Part shown: piece by piece, positions 8,682 through 16,238 of the stretch | Layout of the letters: every line of letters begins with the position of its first letter | Numbering within the stretch: the stretch's first letter is position 1 | Source of the DNA: Phycisphaerales bacterium | GTDB taxonomy: Bacteria; Planctomycetota; Phycisphaerae; UBA1845; Fen-1342 | Assembly: GCA_022839625.1 (NCBI GenBank) | Contig: JALHJL010000014.1 | Span: 1 to 64,000, forward strand | Reading direction: 5' to 3' | DNA: 64,000 bases | Made by a program: the position numbers and the translations under genes | Notes under the pieces: model-generated | Database searches by the model: none | What the model saw: the letters and a program-made list of their open reading frames with translations, nothing else | What the model was told of the DNA's origin: nothing

Positions 8682-9860
8682 CTACGGTTGCGTGGCGAGC
8701 ACGTGCTCGTACAGCGACTTCAGCTCCCGCGCGTGGCGGGTCATCGAAAGCTGCTCATGAAGACGGGGGGCGTCGCGGCGACAGGCGTCGCGCACGGCAG
8801 GGCGCAGCACCGCGGCGAGTGCAGCGGCCAACGCCGGTGCGTCGTCCGGTTCGTTCAGTACCTCGCCGTTACGGCCCGGCTCCAGCACTTCGGCGGCCCC
8901 GTTGTAGCGCGTCGTGACGACAGGCAGGCCGACGGACAGGGCTTCGAGCACGACCCGGCTGCATGGGTCATACCAGGTGGGATGAGCCAGGGCATCGGCA
9001 GCGGCGTACCACTGGCGGATCGGGGTCGCGGTGCCCACGAACCGGACGCGCGCCTCAATCCCCAGCCGACGGGCCAGCCGCAGGTACGGCCCGGCGTGGT
9101 CGCGTCCCGCGACGGCGACGGTCCAGGGTGTCCCAGCTCCCGCGTCGGACGCGATGGCGCAGGCCCGCAGAAGCTCCGCCAGTCCCTTCAGGCGGAAGTT
9201 GTGCGCGACGAATAGCAGCAGCAGCGTTTCTTCGCCCAGGGACAATTCGGCCCGCAGGGCAGACCTGTAGCGCGAGCGCTCGTCCTCGCGCAACGGAACG
9301 ATTTCGACGCCGTTGAACACGAGCCGGACGCGGTCGCCGGGGAAGCCGAGGCCGACCTCGACCTGTCGGCGCACATACTCCGACACCGCCGCAACGAATA
9401 CGCGGGCTCGGTGCTTTTCCAAGAGCAGGCGCTCGATCCGGAGCAGAAACTGCTGGCGCACGTTGAGCCGTCGCCCGAGGCGTTTGAGGCCGCGCAGCAG
9501 CGGCAAGCGCACGGGGGCCAGGCTGCGGGCGATGGTCTCGGGATACGTGCCGCCGCGCGGCTGGTAGACGTTGGCCGCCAGGCACGGCGTGACGGCATGC
9601 ACGATGTCGAAGCGCTCGCGAAGGCACAGCGCCCGCGCGCGCTGGACAAACTGGTACGTGCGCAGGGCGCGCGAGCGGCCGGCCGCAACCACAGGCAGCA
9701 TGGTCACGTTCTCGTCTACAAACGGCCGGTCCGCGTCGCCCCGGCAGAGGACGCTCACGTCGAGACCGAGCTGCGCCAGGCGGCGGGCCATTTCCAGCGT
9801 GGAGGTCTCGGCGCCGCCGCGCCGTGCGTCGATGTGCTCCTGGAGGATGGCGACTCTCAT
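8682..9860 (-). CDS. glycosyltransferase family 4 (WaaG-like)
   Basis: 392 residues. GT-B fold: Gly-rich acceptor loop RRGGAETS near the N-terminus, FNGVEIVP in the middle, donor-site region AHPTWYDPCSRVVLEALS with the EX7E-type pattern, then GLPVVTT. FVAHNFRLKGLAELL resembles the LPS glucosyltransferase WaaG. The start is ATG 9860, because MRVAILQEH opens the fold; the ORF continues upstream only as a shadow over the kinase gene. The ATG overlaps the stop of the upstream kinase as ATGA. It is last in a minus-strand run of two kinases and a GT9, consistent with assembly of an LPS-core-like oligosaccharide. Confidence 0.85.
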   Translation of the reverse strand: MRVAILQEHIDARRGGAETSTLEMARRLAQLGLDVSVLCRGDADRPFVDENVTMLPVVAAGRSRALRTYQFVQRARALCLRERFDIVHAVTPCLAANVYQPRGGTYPETIARSLAPVRLPLLRGLKRLGRRLNVRQQFLLRIERLLLEKHRARVFVAAVSEYVRRQVEVGLGFPGDRVRLVFNGVEIVPLREDERSRYRSALRAELSLGEETLLLLFVAHNFRLKGLAELLRACAIASDAGAGTPWTVAVAGRDHAGPYLRLARRLGIEARVRFVGTATPIRQWYAAADALAHPTWYDPCSRVVLEALSVGLPVVTTRYNGAAEVLEPGRNGEVLNEPDDAPALAAALAAVLRPAVRDACRRDAPRLHEQLSMTRHARELKSLYEHVLATQP

Positions 9861-10753
9861 GGGTCGGAACACCCCGGGGGCGCGTGCGGTTCCGTGGAAG
9901 TCAGGTTGCTGTGCCGTGCAATGCGGCGCAGGATCCGGTCGCTCTTGCGTACGATCCGCTGTGCGTACCAGCGCACCCGGGGCGCGCCGATCTGCAACCC
10001 GAGGTACGTCAGCAGGAAACGCCAGCGGTCGGTCCGCGAGGCGCCGATCTGCCGGGCCGACGCGTCCAACTGGGAGAGGTCTTTGATCAGCCAGCGCATC
10101 CGGCGAAGTCGCGGGCGGTGCGTGCGGGCCAGGTCGATCAACGTGAACTGCGGCGGCTGGTCGCTGGCCGGCGCAAGCTCCGCAAACACGTGGCACAGGT
10201 ACAAGTCGCGGTGGCAGACGCCGGTCTGGTGAAACGCGGACACGAACCGCGCGAGCCGGCGCGTGACCTCGTGCCGCGCCCAGCCGCGCGTCAACGGCGC
10301 CCGCTGCGCACACAGCCGCGGCCAGACCCGGTCGAACGCGTCTCCAGGCACCGCCTCAAAGAGCACCACGCTGCGAACCTCATGGACGGCGCACATCTCC
10401 TCGGCGAAGGCGATGGCCCGGACGACCGGGACCGACTGGCGGGCCAGTTCCGTAGACTGCTTGAACTCCCACCACGCCCGGCTGTGCCGCACGGTTTGCC
10501 GCCGGACGCGATCGAGCTGTTCCGCCGCCGGCGCGTTCTGGTAGCGCTTGACATACAACACGTCGTCGCCGGCCGAAGGAATCTTCCAGCGCCAGCGCTG
10601 CCGGCCGCCGAGTCCCGGCTTGGTGAGTTGTTCCCACTGACCCGGCAGGAGTCGCATGTCGCAGGCGGCGTCGAGCAGGCGGGCGGGGTCAGCCAGTCCG
10701 GCGTCGGCCAGGCGCGTGCGCCACTCCGGCACGACCTGCGCTCGCCGTGTCAC
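9857..10753 (-). CDS. lipopolysaccharide core kinase, WaaP-like
   Basis: 298 residues. Kinase-fold protein with HRDLYLCHVF as the catalytic loop, close to the HRDCYICHFL pattern of WaaP, and LIDLAR as the metal-binding DFG equivalent. An N-terminal VLYVKRY provides the ATP-site lysine. WaaP phosphorylates heptose of the LPS inner core with ATP at the cytoplasmic membrane. The gene overlaps both neighbours by 4 nt, so it is tightly coupled to a second kinase and to the GT4. Confidence 0.8.
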   Translation of the reverse strand: MTRRAQVVPEWRTRLADAGLADPARLLDAACDMRLLPGQWEQLTKPGLGGRQRWRWKIPSAGDDVLYVKRYQNAPAAEQLDRVRRQTVRHSRAWWEFKQSTELARQSVPVVRAIAFAEEMCAVHEVRSVVLFEAVPGDAFDRVWPRLCAQRAPLTRGWARHEVTRRLARFVSAFHQTGVCHRDLYLCHVFAELAPASDQPPQFTLIDLARTHRPRLRRMRWLIKDLSQLDASARQIGASRTDRWRFLLTYLGLQIGAPRVRWYAQRIVRKSDRILRRIARHSNLTSTEPHAPPGCSDP

Positions 10754-11673
10754 GGGCGGGGCTCCGGGGCGAGGGTCTTCGCACCCGCAGCATCCGCACC
10801 GCCCAGCTCAGCGAGCAACTGCCGATTCCAATCGTCAAACAGTTCCGTCATGCGGATTCGGCGAAGCTCGTGTTTGCGCCAAGCCCGCGCGTGCAGCAGG
10901 ACCTGGCGCAACTGGTCCTTGACCTGGGGAGTGAGCGGGGCGCCGCCAAGATAGTGGCGCAGGAAGCGGAGCCGCTCGGCGCGGCTGGTGAAAGGCATGG
11001 CGGAGACCGCCATCTGTGCCAACTCGCGCTGCCACCAGTGGCCGTTGGCGCCCAGGCGTTCCCAGGCGCGCAGCGGCTGGGCGTCGAGCAGGAAGAACTC
11101 GGGCTGTTGGTCGGGGCCGTGCCGCACGAGCAGATTCCGCCAGAACAGGTTGCCGTGGGAAAAGCCGGTGGCGTGCAGGGCGGCGATCTGCTCGGCGAGG
11201 GTGCGGAGCATCGTGCGTCGCTGGGCCGGCGTGAGCCGCCGCCGGCCGGCCGCCACGTCAAGGGCGAACGCAGTCAGGTTTGGGGCGTCGGGTACCTCTT
11301 CCGTGATGAGGAAACAGGCGGAGAGGAAATGAGCAACACGCTGCCCGCCATAGGCCACCGGGCGCACCGCCGATATGCCCAGCGCCCGCATCGCGTTCAG
11401 GGCGCGGTACTCGGCGTGCCCGCGATGCATGCCGAAGAAGGTGCCGCGCAGCGTGCCGCGCAGCCGTTTCACCCAGCTTGGGAAGAAGTAGCGCTTCACG
11501 TAGAAGCCGGGCGTGCCGTCCGGGCTGGGCACGTACAGGGTGTCGGTGGTGCGGCTCCACGCGGCGATGCGGCCCTCGACACGCGAAAGGACGCGCGTGA
11601 CGGTGTCCAGGCCGCAGGCGCGCAGCCGGTCGCGGTAGGGGGGATCGATTCGCATGTACTGCGTGGCCAACAT
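10750..11673 (-). CDS. second LPS-kinase-like protein with divergent catalytic loop
   Basis: 307 residues. Same fold family as its downstream neighbour: FYVKRYFFPSW (candidate ATP-site lysine), HGNLFWRNLL where the catalytic loop should be, and LLDAQPL in place of the DFG motif. The catalytic Asp of HRD is thus replaced by Asn in HGN, although related sugar kinases vary here. It may phosphorylate another core sugar (Kdo/heptose kinase type) or be a partner pseudokinase. A Shine-Dalgarno GAGG lies about 8 nt before ATG 11673. It begins 10 nt after the GT9 stop. Confidence 0.7.
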   Translation of the reverse strand: MLATQYMRIDPPYRDRLRACGLDTVTRVLSRVEGRIAAWSRTTDTLYVPSPDGTPGFYVKRYFFPSWVKRLRGTLRGTFFGMHRGHAEYRALNAMRALGISAVRPVAYGGQRVAHFLSACFLITEEVPDAPNLTAFALDVAAGRRRLTPAQRRTMLRTLAEQIAALHATGFSHGNLFWRNLLVRHGPDQQPEFFLLDAQPLRAWERLGANGHWWQRELAQMAVSAMPFTSRAERLRFLRHYLGGAPLTPQVKDQLRQVLLHARAWRKHELRRIRMTELFDDWNRQLLAELGGADAAGAKTLAPEPRP

Positions 11674-11683
11674 TCGCGTCGCC

Positions 11684-12793
11684 TCAGATGCCCGCGGGGA
11701 CGGGCGTCGGCACGCCCGCGTGTCCGCCGTGCCGCCTGTGGGCCAGGAGCTTCGCCGCCGCGCGCATCACCATATCCACGGTCAGGCCGGTCATGCAACG
11801 CAGGTCCAGCGGGCACGTACGGAGCTGGCACGGGCCGCACTCGACGGGGACCTGGAGCTTGATTTCATCAGGGTAGTCCGTGTCGGTCCAGGCCTGGTGC
11901 GTGGGACCAAAGATGGTCACGGTGGGCACGCCAAAGGCGTTGCCGTAGTGGCGCGGGCCGGTGTCGTTGCAGATCAGCAGGGCGGCCTCGCGGGCGAGCA
12001 CCTTCAGCGAGCCAAGCGTCGTGCCGGGCTGGCCGCAACACGTCGCGCCGCTGCGCGTCTGGGCGGCGATGGCTTGCATCAGCGGCACTTCGGCGGGCGC
12101 CCCGACGAGCACCGCGCGCAGGCCATATTCATCCCACAGGCGGTCGCAGACCGCGGCGAAGCGCTCCGGCGGCCAGCACTTGGCCGCCCCGAAGGCCGCG
12201 CCCGGATTGACCAGTGCGTACGGCCGCCCGTCCTCCAGGCCGTAATGGCGCAGCAACTCCTGGCCGGCCCGCTCCTGCGCGGGCGTGATCGCAAGCCGCG
12301 GCCGCAGGTCTGTCACCTCGCAGCCGGCGTGTCTCGCCAGCGCGACGTAGTAGGGCAGCACCGGCGTCGGCACGTACTCGCCGTGCCGCCGGAGCGGCCG
12401 CAAGCGGTCGGTCAGCAGCCAGCCGCGTCCGTCGCGAGCATACCCGACCCTCCGCGGCACGCCGGCCCGCCACGCCACCAGTGCCGAACGGAAGGAATTC
12501 GTCAGCAGGATGGCAAGGTCGAAGCGCTCAGCACGGAGGCGGCGGGCCAGACGCAACGTCCGCAGCTCGCGTGTCAGGCCGCGCCCGTCGGGCCAGTAGG
12601 CCGCCGCATCGTGCCAGCCGGCGCCGTCGACGATCTCGGCGACATAACGACGCATCAGGTACGAGATCAGGGCGGAACGGAAGTGCGTGCGCAGCGCAGC
12701 CAGCACGGGCGTCGCCAGCACTACGTCGCCGACCCAGTTTGGAATGACCACCAGCAGACGACGTACGGGATGATCCGCGTTTCGATTCGACAT
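11684..12793 (-). CDS. glycosyltransferase family 9 (heptosyltransferase II-like)
   Basis: 369 residues. The N-terminal LLVVIPNWVGDVVLATPV is the WaaF-type signature. LVNPGAAFGAAKCWPPERFA is the strongly conserved phosphate/base-binding region, CNDTGPRHYGNAFGVP and FGPTH follow, and CGPCQLRTCPLDLRCM closes the domain. It probably transfers a heptose from ADP-heptose to the growing core. The start is ATG 12793; the upstream open frame to 13003 lies over the tlyA-like gene and is a shadow. A TACACT hexamer ends 8 nt before the ATG, suggesting a leaderless transcript in addition to read-through from upstream. It heads the GT9-kinase-kinase-GT4 run. Confidence 0.88.
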   Translation of the reverse strand: MSNRNADHPVRRLLVVIPNWVGDVVLATPVLAALRTHFRSALISYLMRRYVAEIVDGAGWHDAAAYWPDGRGLTRELRTLRLARRLRAERFDLAILLTNSFRSALVAWRAGVPRRVGYARDGRGWLLTDRLRPLRRHGEYVPTPVLPYYVALARHAGCEVTDLRPRLAITPAQERAGQELLRHYGLEDGRPYALVNPGAAFGAAKCWPPERFAAVCDRLWDEYGLRAVLVGAPAEVPLMQAIAAQTRSGATCCGQPGTTLGSLKVLAREAALLICNDTGPRHYGNAFGVPTVTIFGPTHQAWTDTDYPDEIKLQVPVECGPCQLRTCPLDLRCMTGLTVDMVMRAAAKLLAHRRHGGHAGVPTPVPAGI

Positions 12794-12801
12794 CGGCGGA
12801 C

Positions 12802-12807
12802 AGTGTA
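12802..12807 (-). promoter_or_regulatory. candidate -10 element, leaderless start of the second GT9
   Basis: TACACT reading leftwards, 8 nt before ATG 12793. The following GTCCGCCG is close to the TCCGCCG between the -10 and ATG of the other GT9 gene at 4708, so both heptosyltransferase genes share the same start context. No clear -35. Confidence 0.3.
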
Positions 12808-12869
12808 CCTTGGCGGTGGTGCTCGCGGCCAGCGACCCCGGGGCGGAGCGCGCGGACCGCGGCGCGCGG

Positions 12870-13451
12870 TTATGCGTCTGGCTCCGGCGCGAACGCCAGG
12901 AGCCAGAGGAACTCCACGTTTCCCCCGTGGCCTTGCAGCGGCGACTCCATCTCGCCCAGAGTCCGCCAGCCGAGCCTGCGGACATCGCCGCGGCACAGAT
13001 CAAGGACGGCGGCGTGCCCTTCGGCGGGCACGACGCCGCGCTCCAGCCACTCGGGCGGCGCCTCGTACTGCGGCTTCACGAGGGTGAGTACGCGTCCTCC
13101 ATCCGGCTTCAGGCAGCGGCGGGCGGCCGGCAGGATCAGCCGCTGGCGCGTCCACCCCACGTCGATCGTGGCCAGGTCACACGGCTCGGGACAAACGTAG
13201 TGGAGGGCGTTCGTTCGCTCGCAGACCACGACCCGCGGATCGCGCCGCAGGCGGTAGTCCAACACGCCGTAACCCGGCTCCACCGCGTAGACCTTCGCGG
13301 CACCGCGCTGAAGCAGGCAGTCGACGAAGCCGCCGACGTGGCTGCCGAAATCGACGCACGTCCACCCGGTCACGCGCACGGCGAACCGGTCGAGCGCGGC
13401 GGCGAGCTTGAGCCCCCCGCGCGACACGTATGGACACGACGGTTCGGGCAT
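12870..13451 (-). CDS. TlyA-family rRNA methyltransferase without S4 domain
   Basis: 193 residues. Opens with YVSRGGLKLAAAL, then VDFGSHVGGFVDCLLQRGA (the FtsJ-type SAM-binding motif in TlyA), VYAVEPGYGVLDYRLR and VVVCERTNAL, all typical of TlyA/hemolysin A, which 2'-O-methylates cytidines of 16S and 23S rRNA. Usual TlyA proteins are about 250 residues with an N-terminal S4 RNA-binding domain; that domain is missing here and no in-frame upstream extension restores it. Target recognition may therefore differ. It lies 18 nt after the lipoprotein gene and 76 nt before the GT9 gene. Confidence 0.8.
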   Translation of the reverse strand: MPEPSCPYVSRGGLKLAAALDRFAVRVTGWTCVDFGSHVGGFVDCLLQRGAAKVYAVEPGYGVLDYRLRRDPRVVVCERTNALHYVCPEPCDLATIDVGWTRQRLILPAARRCLKPDGGRVLTLVKPQYEAPPEWLERGVVPAEGHAAVLDLCRGDVRRLGWRTLGEMESPLQGHGGNVEFLWLLAFAPEPDA

Positions 13452-13469
13452 GAGGGGTGACTTCCGGGT

Positions 13470-14096
13470 CTAGTCTGGCCTGGCGGGTCGCCACTCGCCG
13501 TTCACCGAGCGTTCGAACTCGACCACCTTGGACCCGGCCAGCCATTCCAGCCCCTGGCCGTCGAGTTGAAGCGAGATGCTCCTCCGCCGATCGAGCGGTA
13601 CGCGGTCGCGGTCGATGTGCAGGCGAGATACGTTGCGGGTGTTGACGACCAGACGGTTGCCGGGCTCCACGCGCACTTCGGCCGCGGCGCGTTGCTGCAC
13701 GTCGTAGCGGGCGACGATGGTCACGTACTCCGGAAGCTCCGGCTCCTCGGGGCCTGGCGGCGTTTCCTGGTCGGTGGGCGCTTCCGGTGGGCCGGTGGGT
13801 TGGGACTTGGCCGCGGGCTCATGCTGAGGCGCGTCCGGGGCCGTGGCGGTTGGCCGGGAATCGGGCCGGCGGTCGGCGGCAGGGGGGGCAGTGTCACAGG
13901 CGCTGAGGAGGAACGCCACAGGCGAAAGGCCCACCAAGCACGCACACAGCGCGCGGTACTTCAGAGTGGCGGACCGGGCACGTGCTGGCTTGAGGGGCAG
14001 GGTGCTGAGAGAGACAGATTCCCCTGGTTTCGACTTTGCCTTCACGGCCGCTGGGTGAGCAAGCGCCCCAGTTTCAAGCGTCTTCCGCAACGTCAT
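13470..14096 (-). CDS. lipoprotein of unknown function
   Basis: 208 residues. The start at ATG 14096 is supported by GAGGAG 8 nt upstream; the frame is open further upstream without such a site. A hydrophobic segment (about 50-64) ends in lipobox LLSAC with Cys67. The positively charged region before it is unusually long (about 48 residues) for a lipoprotein signal. A Pro/Glu-rich linker (about 70-120) leads to a small basic C-terminal domain rich in beta-strand-like residues. I do not recognise the domain. It is first in the minus-strand series running down to the GT4 gene. Confidence 0.65.
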   Translation of the reverse strand: MTLRKTLETGALAHPAAVKAKSKPGESVSLSTLPLKPARARSATLKYRALCACLVGLSPVAFLLSACDTAPPAADRRPDSRPTATAPDAPQHEPAAKSQPTGPPEAPTDQETPPGPEEPELPEYVTIVARYDVQQRAAAEVRVEPGNRLVVNTRNVSRLHIDRDRVPLDRRRSISLQLDGQGLEWLAGSKVVEFERSVNGEWRPARPD

Positions 14097-14318
14097 GCCA
14101 CGCTCCTCGGGCGGTGTGCCGCCGGGTACTCCGGCAACAATTCTACCCCCAAGTGCCAGGCAGCGCCGCAGCGGGCGAGCCGATGTGCGACAGGCCGCGG
14201 TGGGCGGGGAGGCCGATCGCCACGGACGAGCGACGGGCGGTTCTTTACCGCTTCCGGCCGACTGCGTACAGTTCTCGGGTCTTCTCAGGGCAGCCACTGA
14301 CTCGCGGCACGCAGCCTT

Positions 14319-16238
14319 ATGGAAACGGCCTTACGACCCCAACGGCGCCTCCCCGACCTGCTGATTCGGAACTCGAACTTCGTGCTGCTTTGGGCGGCTT
14401 ACGGTATCGCCGCGCTCGGCGACCACCTGAGCGAAATGGCGCTGCTGCATGAGGTCGGGGGGCTGGGACGCAGCGACACGACGCGTGTGCAGGCCCTGTT
14501 GACGTTCTGCTTCTTTCTCCCGTTCGCGGTGCTGGGCCCGGTGGCGGGCTGGTGGGCCGACCGGTTCAGCCGCAAGTGGACGATGATCGGGGCCGATCTG
14601 ATCCGGGCCGCGATCATGGGCACCCTGCCCTGGGCGCTGCCGTACCTGCTGGGTTGGGGCTTCGGCGACTATGCCGTGACCCTGCCGCTGGCCGTGGTCG
14701 GCGTCTTCGCGGCGTTCTTCTCGCCTTGCCGGCAGGCCATGGTCCCGACGCTGATCCGCCCCGACCAGCTCGTGCGGGCGAATGCCATGATCAGCGCCTT
14801 GGGTACGATCGGGGCGATTCTGAGCGCGATTGTCGGCGGCGTGCTAGTGGACATCAGCGTGGCGGGGCACCTGCACCTTGACTGGAACTACCGGTTGAAC
14901 GCGCTGACCTTCGTCTTCAGCGCGCTGCTGATCTCGGGCATTGCCGTGTCACGCTCGCGCGCCGCAGCACACACGCTGCCGGCCGGGATCTGGACGCCGC
15001 TGCGCGAAGGCTTCCGCTACGTACGCCGGCATCGCCGTATCCTGCAAGTCATCCTGCTGGGTACGGTCTTCTGGGCGGCGGCGGGAATCGTGATTTCCGT
15101 CATACCCGCCCTGGTGCGTGATGTGTTCGGCGGCCAGTTTTCGGATGCCGGGATGTACCGCGGCTTCATCGCGGCGGGTCTGGCCGGTGGCGCGGCGCTG
15201 CTCACCTTCATCGGTCCCGGGCTGCCGCTGCCGCTGGCGGTTCTGACGGCGGTGCTGGGCGGAGCGGTCTGGGTCCTCGCGCTGGATGCAGCGTACGTCT
15301 GGCGCCTCGGGCGCATCTTCACCGGCCTGTGCCTCTTCATGATCGGCGTACACGGCGCCGGCATTCTCGTCACCGTCATGGTGGTCATTCAACGGTTCGT
15401 GCCCGACTCGCGTCGCGGGCGCGTGTTCGGCGTCGCCGACATGTGCACGATGGCCGCGATCGTGGCCAGCGCCGGTTTGCTCGGCCTGCCGCACATCCCC
15501 GGGCTCGACCGCTACATCCCGCTGTTGCTGGGTGCGACCGGCGGCGGGCTGTTGGTGACGGCGGCCGTGGCGTGGCGCGTGTACCGGCGTCGTGACGCGG
15601 CGAGGGCCGTCGTCCGGCTGGTTTGGTGGCTCGTGCGGTTCTACGCCGGTTTCTGGTGCCGTGTGCGACGCAGCGGCCCGTGCACCGTGCCGCGCCGCGG
15701 CCCGGTGATCGTGGCGGCCAACCACACGTGCGGGGTCGATCCGCTCCTGATTCTGGGTACGTGTACGCACCGCGTTGTGAGCTTCATCGTGGAGCGGCGC
15801 TATTACGACGCGCCGGTGGCCGGCTGGTTCATGCGCCTGGCCGGCTGTATCCCGGTTGACCGCGAGAATCCGGGGCGGTCCTTCCTGGCCAACTCGTTGC
15901 GGCTGCTCAAGGATGGGGGCTGCCTCGGCATCTTCCCCCAGGGGACGTATGTCGGACCGGACGAGCCGGACCCGGATGCCAAGTCCGGCGTTGGCATCCT
16001 CGCGCTGCGCACCGGCGCGACGGTGATCCCCTGCCACATCAGCGGCACGCGCTACGCATACAACCCGTTCGTATCCCTCTTCCGGTGGCACCGTGCCCGG
16101 GTGCGTTTCGGCAGGCCGGTCGATCTGTCGCGGCTCGGCGGCCGAGAGCGCGACAAGGACGCACCGCAAGAGGCGAGCGCGGCCATCATGGCAGCGATCC
16201 GCGCCCTGGGCCCGCAGGATGACAGCCGTGCAACATAG
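14319..16238 (+). CDS. MFS transporter fused to 1-acylglycerol-3-phosphate acyltransferase (LplT-PlsC type)
   Basis: 639 residues. Residues about 15-425 form a major-facilitator domain with the loop GWWADRFSRKW between helices 2 and 3. The C-terminal part is a PlsC acyltransferase: NHTCGVD near residue 467 gives the catalytic HX4D, and FPQGT near 539 replaces FPEGT. E. coli splits these roles between LplT (lysophospholipid flippase) and Aas; other bacteria carry MFS-PlsC-AMP-ligase fusions. The ligase is absent here. It probably flips and re-acylates lysophospholipid at the inner membrane. Its 3' end overlaps the next gene by 20 nt. Confidence 0.8.
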   Translation: METALRPQRRLPDLLIRNSNFVLLWAAYGIAALGDHLSEMALLHEVGGLGRSDTTRVQALLTFCFFLPFAVLGPVAGWWADRFSRKWTMIGADLIRAAIMGTLPWALPYLLGWGFGDYAVTLPLAVVGVFAAFFSPCRQAMVPTLIRPDQLVRANAMISALGTIGAILSAIVGGVLVDISVAGHLHLDWNYRLNALTFVFSALLISGIAVSRSRAAAHTLPAGIWTPLREGFRYVRRHRRILQVILLGTVFWAAAGIVISVIPALVRDVFGGQFSDAGMYRGFIAAGLAGGAALLTFIGPGLPLPLAVLTAVLGGAVWVLALDAAYVWRLGRIFTGLCLFMIGVHGAGILVTVMVVIQRFVPDSRRGRVFGVADMCTMAAIVASAGLLGLPHIPGLDRYIPLLLGATGGGLLVTAAVAWRVYRRRDAARAVVRLVWWLVRFYAGFWCRVRRSGPCTVPRRGPVIVAANHTCGVDPLLILGTCTHRVVSFIVERRYYDAPVAGWFMRLAGCIPVDRENPGRSFLANSLRLLKDGGCLGIFPQGTYVGPDEPDPDAKSGVGILALRTGATVIPCHISGTRYAYNPFVSLFRWHRARVRFGRPVDLSRLGGRERDKDAPQEASAAIMAAIRALGPQDDSRAT

